A stretch of 64,000 nucleotides of DNA from Apiospora phragmitis (taxonomy: Eukaryota; Ascomycota; Sordariomycetes; Amphisphaeriales; Apiosporaceae), in assembly GCA_038363925.1 (NCBI GenBank), contig JAQQWL010000005.1:2976001-3040000 (forward strand), written 5' to 3'. Shown one piece after another: positions 1 through 10,831 of the stretch; positions within the stretch are counted from its first letter, which is position 1; every line of letters begins with the position of its first letter. The notes below the pieces were generated by a model that saw only the letters and a list, made by a program, of their open reading frames with translations, did not search any database and was not told where the DNA came from. A program made the position numbers and the translations under genes.

Positions 1-563
1 ATGTATCATTCTAGGGAGAGATACACGCTTGGGCCCGTCTGGCGCCGTGTCCTCATCCGGCACACGAAGTCGTGTCCCCCTCAAGACTGCCCGGTCCGTG
101 GCCGGTAGGCCAATTGTAGAGTAGTCGTGAAGGTCCGCCGGTTTAAAGTTTACACCGTCTACATAAAGGAATCTGGAGAAGCCTAGCAGGAGGCTCTTCA
201 TCAAGAGCTCTTTCTGGCTGTTTTCCACTGGTATTCCCTGGTAAGCTAGCTATCTAATGAGGGTAGAGAAGGTCAGGAAAAACATACAATCATTGAATTT
301 CTGGATTGGATCGTCTGAATTCCCGACAATCCTTGTAAGTCTCTTGGCCTCCGTGGCATTGGCCATGCGCTGGATGTGACTTGCTTTTCGGGCTGTGAGC
401 TTGCCCTCCGGAAGCCTGGGCTCTTCTTCGAACTCCTGTATTTTGTTGGAATCCTTTTGGCACTTTGGCGGTTCTTCGAAACTCCGGCGTCGGCCGCAAT
501 GGCCTTTGTGGCCTTCTTGCTGGCCTCACGTTGTGACTTTCGCTCAGACATGACGGAGATCAA
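1..563 (-). pseudogene. Unidentified basic/acidic protein, 5' part, broken
   Basis: I do not recognise this family. A minus-strand frame opens with ATG at 563 (MSERKSQREASKK...), a lysine- and arginine-rich start. It must shift frame at the A-run at 455-458 to continue into a sequence with an acidic stretch (EFEEEPRLPEGK) and then AKRLTRIVGNSDDP. From there it stays open to the window edge apart from one TAG at 250-252, which reads as Q if it was CAG. The joined frame has ordinary codon use and plausible amino-acid composition, so it probably was a real gene that has lost a base and gained a C-to-T nonsense change. The 3' end lies outside the window. The frameshift could also be a sequencing or assembly error. 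No membrane segment or signal peptide is visible. Confidence 0.5.
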
Positions 564-990
564 TTAGTGTCACGAGTACGATGCGGGTAGAGGTAGAAAT
601 AGGAATGTTAGTTTGAGACGAGAGATAAACGGAGAACAACGTTAGAACGGGATAGTAAGAAGCTCGAAAGAGGGTGCGACGTGTCTTGATATAGCTTTAG
701 TACGGTAAGTAAGAAAGATATACGATGCTTCGTTTATAGGTTTCGTTTCTGTTAGGTTAACAACTTGATATCGAACCGAAAAGGAACAAAGAATGCTTTG
801 TTCGAGGGCAAGTACATGGGGAGGTTGGAGAACGAAACGCTTAGGGCGAGTTTACTTTTCAAAGCTAGATGATAATTATACTAATCAGAATGGTAATAAA
901 ACATATCCTATTCCACATAGTTGCCCCGAAAGAGTGGCGAGTTCTGAGGAAAGGTGAGAGCCTCGCTGAGAGCAACACCCTCGTATTGGT
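564..990. other. Intergenic, no gene seen
   Basis: This stretch lies between the 5' end of the first minus-strand pseudogene and the 3' end of the Diels-Alderase-like pseudogene. No frame on either strand resembles a protein. It should contain the promoter of the upstream gene, but no core motif stands out. Confidence 0.5.
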
Positions 991-2269
991 CTAACCCCAC
1001 GTGCCCACCTGGGCAAGCCCCGAGAAACCGCTTCCCCCTATACCCTCACCAAGTATATACTCAAACCCCAAGTTGACATGCTCAACGAAGAAAGTGTAGT
1101 GCCGTCGATGCGACGGCGAGACGAGTTCCAACTGGAATCCGGTCACCTTGTCTTTGAGTGTGCCCGTGACGGTGCCACTATATGTCTTGGAGGCGAGGAC
1201 ATAATCCTCAGTCGTCGAAGTGCTCGAGCGTATGGTCTGGAATATTGGAGCACCGTCTTTGAACAAGACCACGGACTGATGACTATGCCCTTTCTCGAGA
1301 TTTGAACCGAACGAAAAGAAGCTCAAGACATAAGGGCCCAGCTTAGCTCGCACCGCTTAAAGATTTGTCAAACAAGTGAACCAGCTAAATACAATATCGT
1401 ACCGTGTCAGTATTTCCTGGCTGGCTGATGGTGAACAGGGACTCTTAAGTGATGTTGACATTACCTAAATGCAGACCAGAACCTTTCGTAGCCACCCATT
1501 CCGGCCCAGACCACTCTGCGTCCCTTGATGTTGACGTCCAGATCGACCGTACCGGCAGGAATAGGCTGCGACCAGTGCCAATGGCGAACCGGTTCCGTCG
1601 ATCCGTTCTGAGCCGGCCAGACCTGTCCATCGGCAGTGATGGGCTTCGCCTTGGACTGGATGAAGGCTTTACCGTCCAAGGTGTCGGACTTCATGGTTAC
1701 GACAGCCTCGCTTATCTCCGCATTGACAAGGAAGGAGAACTTGTACCCATCCTTCACGTCGTACCACACGCCCTGGTGCCTTGGGCACATGACTCCACGA
1801 CGGAATGGTCGGGATAGTAGACCTCGTAGAAGCGGGTGCGGTTGGCAAACGCAAACTCCATCGACAGGCGAAAGTTTCTAGTGCCGAGGATGGCGTAATT
1901 GGGATCACGGTAGAACCCAAAGACGAAAGATTGCATCCCGTCTTCCGAGATGCCGTCGAAGTCCCACTGCTCTCCAGCTGATGAGTTAAGGGGGCGGATC
2001 TTGGGGAATTCGAAGTTCTCCATGGCATCTCGTGTGAAGTCCACGTTCTGCCTACCCTTAGCCATCTCGAATGCGGTCAGGTCGCTGACCTCGCATGCAG
2101 ACTCTTCAGTGTGCGCTTCCATGAGCAGGCCAGGCTCCAGTTCCCCGGCGAAACCGTTGGTGGCAGCATCATTCCAGTGTACTGGCCATGGTTCTGGCCA
2201 GATGTTGCTGGAGGCCCGCGCAGAGGCTGCTAGCCAAAAGAAGCAATATGAACCTTGGCTCGGCCGCAC
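991..2269 (-). pseudogene. Secreted Diels-Alderase-like (CrtC/AttH lipocalin-fold) protein, broken
   Basis: Three minus-strand blocks join into one protein. The 5' block (2269-1754) has [20 protein letters not shown] and [19 protein letters not shown]. The middle block (1790-1461) has [14 protein letters not shown]. The 3' block (1353-991) has [29 protein letters not shown] and [16 protein letters not shown]. This matches the fungal hydroxyneurosporene-synthase-like family that includes polyketide-cluster Diels-Alderases which close decalin rings. Blocks 1 and 2 are joined by a one-base loss in the C-run at 1771-1773. Between blocks 2 and 3 lies an intron-like segment (donor GTAATG at 1464, branch ACTGAC at 1411-1406), but no acceptor rejoins the frames cleanly, implying another lesion. 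At the 5' end a hydrophobic leader ([13 protein letters not shown]) lies in a different frame, suggesting a lost signal peptide and a further shift. Family assignment is good; the exact substrate cannot be told. Confidence 0.75.
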
Positions 2270-2439
2270 GCGAGGGAGGAAATAAAATAAAAGAGATTAC
2301 CCAACGCTGGGTGGCTGACCTCGTCAAAGTTACGACAGCAGATCAACATAATTCAAGTGGTGACACGTGGGAACATTGTCTGTACTATGGCTCGCTGTAT
2401 CTGCGGAAGCCAATTCTTGACTGTCGGAAGGATAAACTG

Positions 2440-2849
2440 TCATTCCCGCGGTTATCATCCGCCACTCGAGCAAACGATACCCTTCTGGACATCCTGCTCA
2501 CGAATCTTTTGTCGGGCCCCAAGACACAATAGACCAGCAAGCTGAGACTGCCTACGTTGCTCTGGCGCGAAACTTTTGCTTCAATAGGACCTTTCTCATC
2601 ACGACCGATGGGAAGATGGGCCTTGGCCCATACGCAGCACAGAGCGGCGATACGATCGCCGTTATATTTGGTGGCGGTGTACCATTTGTGCTAAGATCCC
2701 GAGAGTGCCCGCAGCTACAAGAGCAGGAATCTTTACGGCTTTATTGGCGCGTTGTTGGAGAGTCTTACGTGCAGGGTCTCATAAATGGGGAGGCTGTTAA
2801 AGCTAGTCAGCAAGGAATTGTCAGTGAGGAGCTTTTGGCCTTGATCTGA
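2440..2849 (+). pseudogene. HET (heterokaryon incompatibility) protein, C-terminal fragment
   Basis: The end of a HET-6-type protein is visible. ARNFCFNRTFLITTDGK is followed by MGLGPYAAQSGDTIAVIFGG, VPFVLRS, and WRVVGESYVQGLINGEAV. This is the usual C-terminal pattern of the family (a 'shiny' phrase FFxTxxGxxGLGP, then GD.vavl.G, then vGe.YvhG...GEa). The terminal frame closes at 2847-2849. Upstream, a plausible stretch (RANDTLLDILLTNLLSGPK) lies in another frame, so a shift is needed near 2520-2530. The N-terminal HET domain itself is absent; the sequence runs out near the divergent Diels-Alderase-like gene. HET proteins trigger cell death when incompatible fungi fuse; this copy is probably dead. 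Confidence 0.7.
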
Positions 2850-3210
2850 TGGAATCCTACGATCTACGCACCGGGGAAAATAAGTCTTGCAGAGAATGGC
2901 GTACTAGTAGCCATGCATGAATATGCGTAATTCGGGAATGAATACCGGAAAAGAGCCTCTAATTAAATCACCAACAAGAAGCAGTTTACATTAAGGCCTG
3001 CCAATACCTGTTTTCTATTGCACTAGTGAACTAGCTGCAGCCTCAGCGGTTAAAGTGCGCCGTCTATTGGCTACAGGTTTTTTTACATTATATTAACGTA
3101 TAAGATGGTATTACGTTTAAAATCGATAAGATCCGTTTACTGTACTCTTCCGTAAACTAGCGTAAACGGTAGCTGGTTTAGGGGCGGCTGTTTTCGTGTC
3201 CCAACCCTCC
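2850..3210. other. Intergenic, no gene seen
   Basis: AT content rises between 2860 and 3150 and no frame matches a protein. It separates the HET fragment from the NLR pseudogene and may hold the breakpoint where the NLR's N-terminus was lost. Confidence 0.5.
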
Positions 3211-3214
3211 TGGA

Positions 3215-5409
3215 TTCGTGCCCCCTTGAACCACGGTCATGACCTTTATGCAAGAGCTCCTCGCGCCACCGCTGGTAGAGTTCTATTCCAAAGAAGGCGC
3301 GTGGCTTGGTGACAAGCAATCTCTGGGACCTCAGATACGCGACATCACAGGCGTCTCTGCGAGTGCACTTTACGGTGCTCCTCTGTCCGACTTTCCCATT
3401 TCCGAACGAGAAGCCTGGCTGCGCAACCGCCAAACCAAATACCCGGAGGACCTAGCGTATGCGCTCCTGGGGATATTCGGCGTTCACATGCCGCTGATAT
3501 ACGGCGAAGGGCGAGATAATGCCCAGAAACGGCTGCGGGAGGAGATCCAGAAAGCCATGAAGGGTGGGTTTGCTCCTTCCAAACAGTGATTCTGAGAGAA
3601 GGCTGACTGAAATAGGGACTCGAGCCGACGATTTCTCTGTTACCTTCAGCCTGTCGGATGTTCCCGAGACGCAACACTTCGTCGGAAGAGAAGGCAAACT
3701 GGCGGAGATGCGTACCAACCTAAACTCGGATGGAAGCCGTCGTGCCGTGGTTCTCTATGGTCTCGGGGGTATTGGTAGAACACAACTTGCCGTTACGTAC
3801 GCGAAGCGCTACCGAGACGAATATTCCGCTACATTCTGGTTTAATATCAAGGACGAAGCCTCGATCAAGCAAAGCTTCGTCAAAGTGGCGAGGCAAATAA
3901 TGCAACAGCATCCTGATAATAGCCACTTAAGTGCTATAAATATATAGCAAAATCGAGAAGAGAAGACCGAAGCCGTAAAGGCCTGGCTAAGCTTACCAGG
4001 CAACACGAGGTGGCTTCTTATCTACGATAACCTCGATAATCCTAAATTAGCCAATCATGCAGAAGCCGCAGGAATCGATATCCATCGCTTTCTTCCTATA
4101 GCGTACCAAGGCTCGATCATTATTACGACTCGTTCGTCGCAAATGGATCTAGGTTATATAATTCGCATAAAAAAGCTTGTGTCTATAGAAGATAGTTTAG
4201 GGATCCTCTCAACAACCTCCGGCAGAGGCAATTTGTAAAACAGTACAAATCTTATCCCTAATAAAAGCTTTACTAATATTAGTTATAGATATTAATGCTA
4301 AAAATCTCGTAAGGGAGCTTGATGGGCTACCCCTTACTCTTGCCACGGCTGGAGCATACTTGAAACGCGTCTCGATCGGCTTCGATCGTTACCTTCGCCT
4401 ATACAAAGAATCGTGGGCAAGACTTCACACAAGCATTCCGGGTCTAAGCTCCTACCAAGACCGCACGCTCTGCTCCACATGGCAGCTCTCGTATGGCCAA
4501 TTGCAGAGACACAATCCACTCGCAGCCCACCTACTCCGATGGTGGGCGTATTTTGACAACGAAGACATCTGGTTCGAACTCCTCCAGGCCGACGAAGGAG
4601 ATGGTCCAGCTTGGGTATACGAACTGAATAATGAGTTGAGTTTCAATAACGCAATGGGTACGCTGCACGATTACGGGCCTATCGACCAACACACTGGCAC
4701 TCCGGGCTTAACCGAGTCAAGGGAATACAGCATCCACTCCTGTGTACACAATTGGACCATTCACATGTTGAACCAAACTTGGGATGTTGATTTGGCTGGA
4801 CTCACGATAGGCTGTGTAGCCTCACTGGTCCCATCAAGAGACAGCTCCCAGTTCTGGCAACTACAGAGACGGCTTCTATCACATGCTATTAGATGTTGCG
4901 CTATGATTCGAGACAGCGATCAGGATATGCCTTGGGCCTTTCATAAACTAGGCAACCTCTACCTCGACCAGGGCAGGATGGACGAGGCCGAGACGATATA
5001 CCAGCGGGCACTGCAAGGATACGAGAAGGCCTGGGGTGCCGACCACACATCCACACTCTCCACGGTCAACAACTTAGGCAACCTCTACTCAGCCCAGGGC
5101 AGGATAGACGAGGCCGAGACGATGTACCAGCGGGCACTGCAAGGATACGAGAAGGCTTTAGGTGCCGACATATTCATTCGATATAGACCGGCACTCAATA
5201 CCATGCAAAACCTAGCAGATCTCAGAGCCCATCAGGGGCAGCGAATCGCAGCTAAGGAACTCTATATAAAAGCCTGCGGCGGACTCGAACTACTTCTTGG
5301 CCCACAAAATATCGCCGTTCAATGCCTTCATAATACTATATCTCATTTAGAGATATCGGATGGCAAGTTAAGCAATTGCTCCTGTACTTTTGAGACCCTA
5401 GCATGTTAA
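3215..5409 (+). pseudogene. HET/NB-ARC/TPR NLR-type protein, N-terminally truncated and frameshifted
   Basis: Domain order is that of fungal NOD-like receptors. First comes the distal half of a HET domain (LQ/MQELLAP, then YPEDLAYALLGIFGVHMPLI and YGEGRDNAQKRL), in frame 2 to 3589. Next is an NB-ARC ATPase in frame 3: FVGREGKLAEM, Walker A GLGGIGRTQLA at 3759-3791, Walker B-like LLIYDNLDNPK near 4015-4047, and IIITTRSSQ. Frame 1 then carries LVRELDGLPLTLATAGAYL and at least two TPRs (AFHKLGNLYLDQGRMDEAET; NNLGNLYSAQGRIDEAETMY). Lesions are a frame change near 3565-3590, an in-frame TAG at 3945-3947, a TAA near 4236, and a frame change between 4236 and 4288. The invariant Walker A lysine is arginine (AGA, 3777-3779), which would probably weaken nucleotide binding even without the frameshifts. 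Introns cannot account for all breaks. Confidence 0.85.
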
Positions 5410-5826
5410 TTTCTAGAAACAGATCCAATCCTGTCGCCTACACACAACCAGGACAAGCAGGATAAGCATAAAAGGCGTCAGCTTGGCTTAAGGCGATTCA
5501 TTAAAAGGCTCCGAAAATAGCTATTGAGAAGCAACAGATAGAAATGTGTCGATTGCCAGCTCAACTTCTACGACCAGGCGAGCCTGGGGGGAGCTGTAAC
5601 GAATGTACTTACTATAGGCAAATAGTGAAGATGGGTGAGAACGAGAGATCGGAGCGTTAGCTTTAGAGAAATGCGTTCAGGGGCTCAGGAGTGAAATCAA
5701 TGTATTCGCGGACTCTTGCTTATTGCGGGTTTCAAGCCAGCTTGATTTAAGCCTTCATACAAGTGACGTCCTAGTCTGGTTGGCCTCCTTCCAATCCCCT
5801 CTTAACCTGGCGTACTGTATCGTAAA
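5410..5826. other. Intergenic between NLR and DUF3435 pseudogenes
   Basis: No protein-coding frame is supported. Near 5585-5600 there is a G-rich purine run followed by TGTAACGAATG. That resembles the polypurine tract and left end of an LTR, but no matching LTR end was found downstream, so it is left unassigned. Confidence 0.4.
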
Positions 5827-7690
5827 TCATCCCACCGAAGTCCTAGGTCTGAGCCACACACCGTGGACAGTCTGTACATGATTTCGAAAGTGGTCCAGAT
5901 CGTCCAGCTTGACGCCTTCTTCTACGCATGTGGGATGCTCGCAGAATATGAGTTTGTCATGCTCAAGGTCTCTGATCTCCTTGACATGTGCGCGCACGAA
6001 ATGATCGTTCATCACCGCTGGCCGACTATATGTGAAGGTGCGCTCTTGGTACAAAAGACGACCATCCCCAATACACCGTGGACATTTTGTCTTCAGCATA
6101 AGTAATGGAATATAATGATCGGGAGGGGTTGCATCGGTTATGTTCGGCTGAACCTGTGCTCGCTTATATATACAAGTACGTCTAGGCGTCTCCCGCTTTT
6201 AGCAGAGTCGGAACATAACATCGACAGCGTGAATACATAACTCCAGTATATCCTCAAAGGTGGGCAGTTCCGGTTGAAAAAGGAACGCCTTAGCTAGCTC
6301 TGCGCGTTCGGGGATTTGGCGGTCGATCTCTAGCTGCCAGGCTTCCTCAAGTTCCTCTAATTCTTCCTCACCTGCGACCTGCCTCTCGATGTCCCACGTA
6401 GGCCTGTTGTAAAAGAAGTATTGCCGGTATTGCTCCTCGACGTTGCTTACGCGTTGCGCTTGTTTCGTTCTAATGCTCCTGACAGGACTCGGATTTCCTC
6501 CTCATTTCCTTGTCCTTTGTATCGATACCGACCAGCTTTGAGCATCTCTCGGCATTGTTTCAGCGCTTCAATCTCGGGATCCGGCGGCAAGGACTCCCAA
6601 ACTTGCTTGGGGACCATCTTTCTTCGAGCCCGTGGGTCACGTGTCATCCCGACATAAGTAAATAGGTTAATCAGAGCGTCTTCCGTTAACTCGTCTAGAA
6701 AGGCGTTCTGTGTATCAAATTCGATATTCTCGTTAATATACGCACTATTAAACATAGCCCATTTAAAATTATAGCGTAGCGCCTAATCCCGCATAGCGTT
6801 AAGGGCCTTTCCTACTTAATATTAATATAAATAATAAATTAATACTAAACTGAGACTTACTATTCATAGCGTTGGCATTACCTCTTCGGAAGGCTTTTAA
6901 CGTAATAGGTTCTTTATTCCCTATATTAAAACTTTATCGTTTCAGGTCATCGCGAAGCTTATAATACCGAACAACCTTATCTCCTACACGGAAAACCGGT
7001 CGCTTCAGCTAATCTTTCTTCCATCGAAGGGTTATACACTTAACCGGGCCCGCGTTCTTAACTTAGAAAACCCGCCGGATAATCGTCAAGCTTAGAGCAT
7101 TAAACGCGTCGTCGTAAAGGGCTAAGCAAATAATCATACTAATAAAATTAAATATTAATCTACGCGTTATAATAAACTAAAAGATCGTATTAAATAAAAC
7201 GTTAAGAATAATTCCGAAATTATCGTAATAACTAATACTTACGGCTTCGGGTTATTATCTATTCCCTTATAATATATAAATTTCATAGCTATAAAAAACA
7301 TCTCTTAGCCGGTCTCTAGGTAACGTACCACCATAAATCGAATATCTTCGTAACATAACGCTTTCGGGCGACCACGATCAGTAGTTTCACGAGCTAATAT
7401 ATTATCAAGCAGCTAAAACTCGTCTAGTACATAGTTATTATCTTTATTCGAGCTAGTTAAGCATTTAAAGGTAAATAGATCTTCTTAAAATCTATCCAAT
7501 AACTTAAACGTCTCGTTATTAACGAGCTCACCGGGTCGTGCTCTTATATATACTAAGGCCTAGTATATATTAATTAAATTTATACGTTAACGCTTATTTA
7601 CGAAAATACCGTCGTTATAGGCGATATTAAAGATTAAAAGAGTAAAAACATCGTTAAAATTTACGACTAGTTTATTATTAATATTTAAAA
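5827..7690 (-). pseudogene. DUF3435 tyrosine recombinase (Starship-captain/Crypton-related family), RIP-mutated
   Basis: Read on the minus strand, near-continuous frames give the DUF3435 landmarks in order: ALVYIRARPGELVNNE (Arg of box I, about 7547), RGRPKALCYEDIRFMVVRYL (about 7380), ALYDDAF, LKRPVFRVGDKVVRYYKLRD, ITLKAFRRGNANAM (box II Arg), and FNSAYINENIEFDTQNAF (candidate catalytic Tyr, about 6740). Next comes VPKQVWESLPPDPEIEAL, then YFFYNRPTWDIE. The C-terminal tail has Cys/His pairs (CPRCIGDGR, HFVRAH, CEHPTC, HFRNHVQTVHG). A canonical 49-nt intron (GTAAGT...TAG, 6812-6860) joins RRGNANAMN to RKALNAMRDQ. Stops at codons such as 6201-6199 (CAA-type) and several TAG/TAA in Q or W positions are RIP-like. 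A one-base frameshift lies near 6445. A candidate N-terminal start lies at 11363 (-), beyond copia element A. The protein family cuts and joins DNA at specific sites. Calling it a captain rather than another DUF3435 member is inference. Confidence 0.85.
6812..6860 (-). other. Intron of the DUF3435 pseudogene
   Basis: On the minus strand the segment begins GTAAGT and ends AAGTAG. Removing it joins NANAM-N to RKALNAMRDQALRY in one frame. The 49-nt length and the sites are typical of filamentous ascomycetes. It is the best splice evidence in the window. Confidence 0.75.
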
Positions 7691-7893
7691 AACGAAGTTA
7701 AAAAAGAGGTATTAAAGTAATAATATATTATTATAAAACTATTAATAATTAAAAATAATTATATATAATTTATATATTTTAAAAATCTCTTTATTATTAT
7801 TTATATTAATATAGCGGCCGTTAATATTAATATAAAACTATTTATATTAATAATAATACTTTTAAAATATACCTTATAATTTAATCCGGTATA

Positions 7894-8099
7894 TATTAAA
7901 TAGGCTCTCGTACGTACGGTGATTCCGGTTTTAATTGAGGTTTAATCGTTCTTATTCTATTATTTATATTTATCTTTAATACGAGCTACGAGGGGTATCG
8001 TATACCCCTCTTAATAAAATAGAAAAGGGTTCGTACGCATAGGTACGTAGCACTTTTTTTAAGGTAATATAAAAAACTTTAGTTTTTACTATTCTAATA
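7894..8099 (-). repeat. 3' LTR of copia element A
   Basis: 206 bp, RIP-altered ends corresponding to TGTTA...TAACA. Contains the family's conserved inverted repeat (GAGGGGTAT-CGT-ATACCCCTC). A polypurine tract, seen in reverse as CTCCCCTTTTTA, lies just inside the element. Confidence 0.88.
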
Positions 8100-8419
8100 T
8101 TAGCAGTCTTTATTTTAATAATAAACTTGGGCAGCTCCCCTTTTTAAGACGAGTCTTCCCTTTGTAAAGGTTTTATACGAATAGGTTACGCTAATCCGGT
8201 ATTCGGTACCTACTTGAGCCGTATAGGTAATACTATACCTTTTTAATATTAATTTAGTTAAATCATAGGTCTTTTTATAGTAATAATAATAAAGAAAGTT
8301 ATTATATATCTACGTATATTATTTCTCGTTATAAATTAAAAGGAATAGTTTAAAAATAATAATAGTAATAAAAGTAATAATAATAATAAGTACGCCGTCG
8401 TATATCGAAATACGTTATA

Positions 8420-10560
8420 CCCTATTAAAGAAAAAGATATCTTTTTCTCTCCTTTTTTTTACTCGCCGTATAAATCTAATCTCTCAACGTACGCCTCTAC
8501 GCGTACGGTTAACCTATCAATTAATACTAGTTATTCGAAGGCTTTATTTAGAGATTTTTTAGTAAAAGCGTTTATAAGGTTATTTCGGCCGTCGACCTAA
8601 TAAATCTCCGAGATCTCTCTTTTTTATACGATTTTCGGAGCGATATAATATTAATTATTAATCTTTTCTCGTTTATCGTTCTTAATTTAATTAAGTATTT
8701 ATAAAGTAAATATCCTCGTTAATAAGCCGGTAATAAAACGCGGCGTCTATTGAGTAAGTAATGTTTTATTATACGTCTTCCGGATCGAGATAATTATACT
8801 CTTTTTCGTTATCTTTTAGCTCCTCCCTTTTCCTTTCTTAATTTCGGACGAAATCCCTATATTTTTCCTAGGTAAGGAGATCTTGTCTAGTATTATTACA
8901 CGTTTAGAGGTATTAAGTTATTATACGGGTTCGCTTTTCGGCTAGGTAGTTTATTAATTAATAGCCTTATTTATAGCAGATTCGGCAGGTTTTTTATTCG
9001 AACTGCCGGTTCTCGTATAATAATCTTAGTTAAAAAGTATTAACGGGTCGCTAGTTACTTTCTTATTTTAATAGTCGGCTATTATATAGTAATTTATTAT
9101 AATAGATTAGTCGGTTTTCTTTCGTATAATTATTTATAAACTATTTATTAATTAAATATGTATTCGTAGCCGGGTTTTAATATAGTTCCTCCGTTAAGTA
9201 TCGTTCCGAGATCCTCTAGTCCTTTATTATATTTAATAATACGCGAAGGTCCGAAAATAGCGTTTTATATATTAGCTTTTAATAGATAAGGGCTGGTAAA
9301 AGTTCCGGAACTCCTCGATAAATTCTAACGACGGAGGTATAAAAAGCGATCTCTTTTTTAAATCCTTTTTCGAAAGCGTATTATACGAATTAAAGCTTAT
9401 TTAATAAGATTTCTGAAACCTCGATAAATTGTTTCTCGGCGTTTTCACTATTTATTTATACGAAAAAAGTTATTATCTAATCCGTAAAATATTATACATA
9501 ATTTATTATTATATTAAAGTACGAATTTATTAAATAATATATCTCGTTTTATTTCTTTTTAGGTTTAATATAATTAAAATAAAATACCTTTATACGGTTA
9601 AAAAAATATTTAAAAAAACTATATAATATTAATCTTTTAATATATCTAACCGTCGGTATGTTTTAATAAATATCCGTATTTTATTATAAATAATATTATA
9701 TAGCTTACCGGTATAGTTTTTTTCCTTTTTCTATACCTTCGAAAAAATAACGACCTTATTCTAATCGATTTTACCGTTATAAATAGCTCGGCTTAGAGGG
9801 ATATAGTATTTTATAACGTACGCTAGACTAGATAATCGTACGGTCTAGTCCGGCGGTACCGAAATTAGAGAAAGAAAAGGGACGATATCTTATAACGTTT
9901 AAATATTTAGGAATTTAAGGTTAAACGTCGGACCTAAAGTGTCCCGTAGTATCGCGAACGATTGCTCCGTATAGAGACCGGGTGTTTCTCGCTTAGGCGG
10001 CGGTTATTCGATTATTTATTTTAGAAAAGAGTATAGAATATCTTTTTTCGAGTTTCCGAAGTCGGTTTTACCGGTCGGTCCTATTAATATACGAGAGCGG
10101 CCGGTAATATTAATTATACTAGCTTACTTTTAAAAAATCCGCTTATTAATATATTAATTCCGTTTTTTTCGAAATAATAATAAAACTCTTTTTAAAAAAT
10201 ATAATTAATTTAACCGAATTAATATTTAATCTATTTTTTAAATTTTATATTAAATATTTTTTAAAGGAATGTTTGTTTTATTTTTAATATATAATATTTT
10301 AAAAAGTATCGTATAAAGTACATCGTAAGTAGTTCGAGTATTATTTTTTTAAAAAATATTTTTAAAAGTTCGAATTCTTAAAAAGCGAGGTTAATATTTT
10401 TTTTTAAACTATTAAAAAAATCCCGGTATTTTAAAAAACTTTTTCGTATATAAATAGTTCGAGGTCTAAAGTTGTCGGTTTATTTAAGTTCGGTATATTT
10501 AAGTTTAATCTCGATTCGTTAACCGTAATTAATTCTATTTTAATAAAAGTTATTATTTTA
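8420..10560 (-). pseudogene. Remnant gag-pol of copia element A
   Basis: The left part (to about 8705, minus strand) gives the RNase H terminus that other copies show more clearly (GRNNPIDAFTK-type motif). From about 8707 rightwards the sequence aligns with the protease-proximal end and gag of element B, including the zinc-knuckle neighbourhood. Frames are riddled with TAA/TAG, and no open frame of useful length remains. The deleted middle means it could not have moved by itself; any spread would have needed proteins from a full copy. Confidence 0.7.
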
Positions 10561-10831
10561 TAAATTATATAATAAAGTTATTTAAATATATAATTATATA
10601 TAGTTTAATTAATTTCGCGTATAATTCGAAACTTAGTCTCGTTTTTATAATATATACTTAAAAAAAAGGGTTCCTCTTCGTATAATTAATTTAGTTCGGC
10701 TCTTTTTCCGAATTTCTAATAAGAAGAAATTCTCGAAGCTCTTTAATACGGTCGCCCTTACGTTAATAAAGGCGTAAAACCGTTTCTTTACTCTTATTAA
10801 TTTATAATCACTACGAGTAACCGTTAATTAA

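Noticed and set aside
1449..1881. Plus-strand open frames
   Set aside because: They overlap the Diels-Alderase-like blocks on the other strand, which have clear family motifs.
5585..5826. LTR starting TGTAACG after a purine run
   Set aside because: No paired end, no internal element and no target duplication were found.
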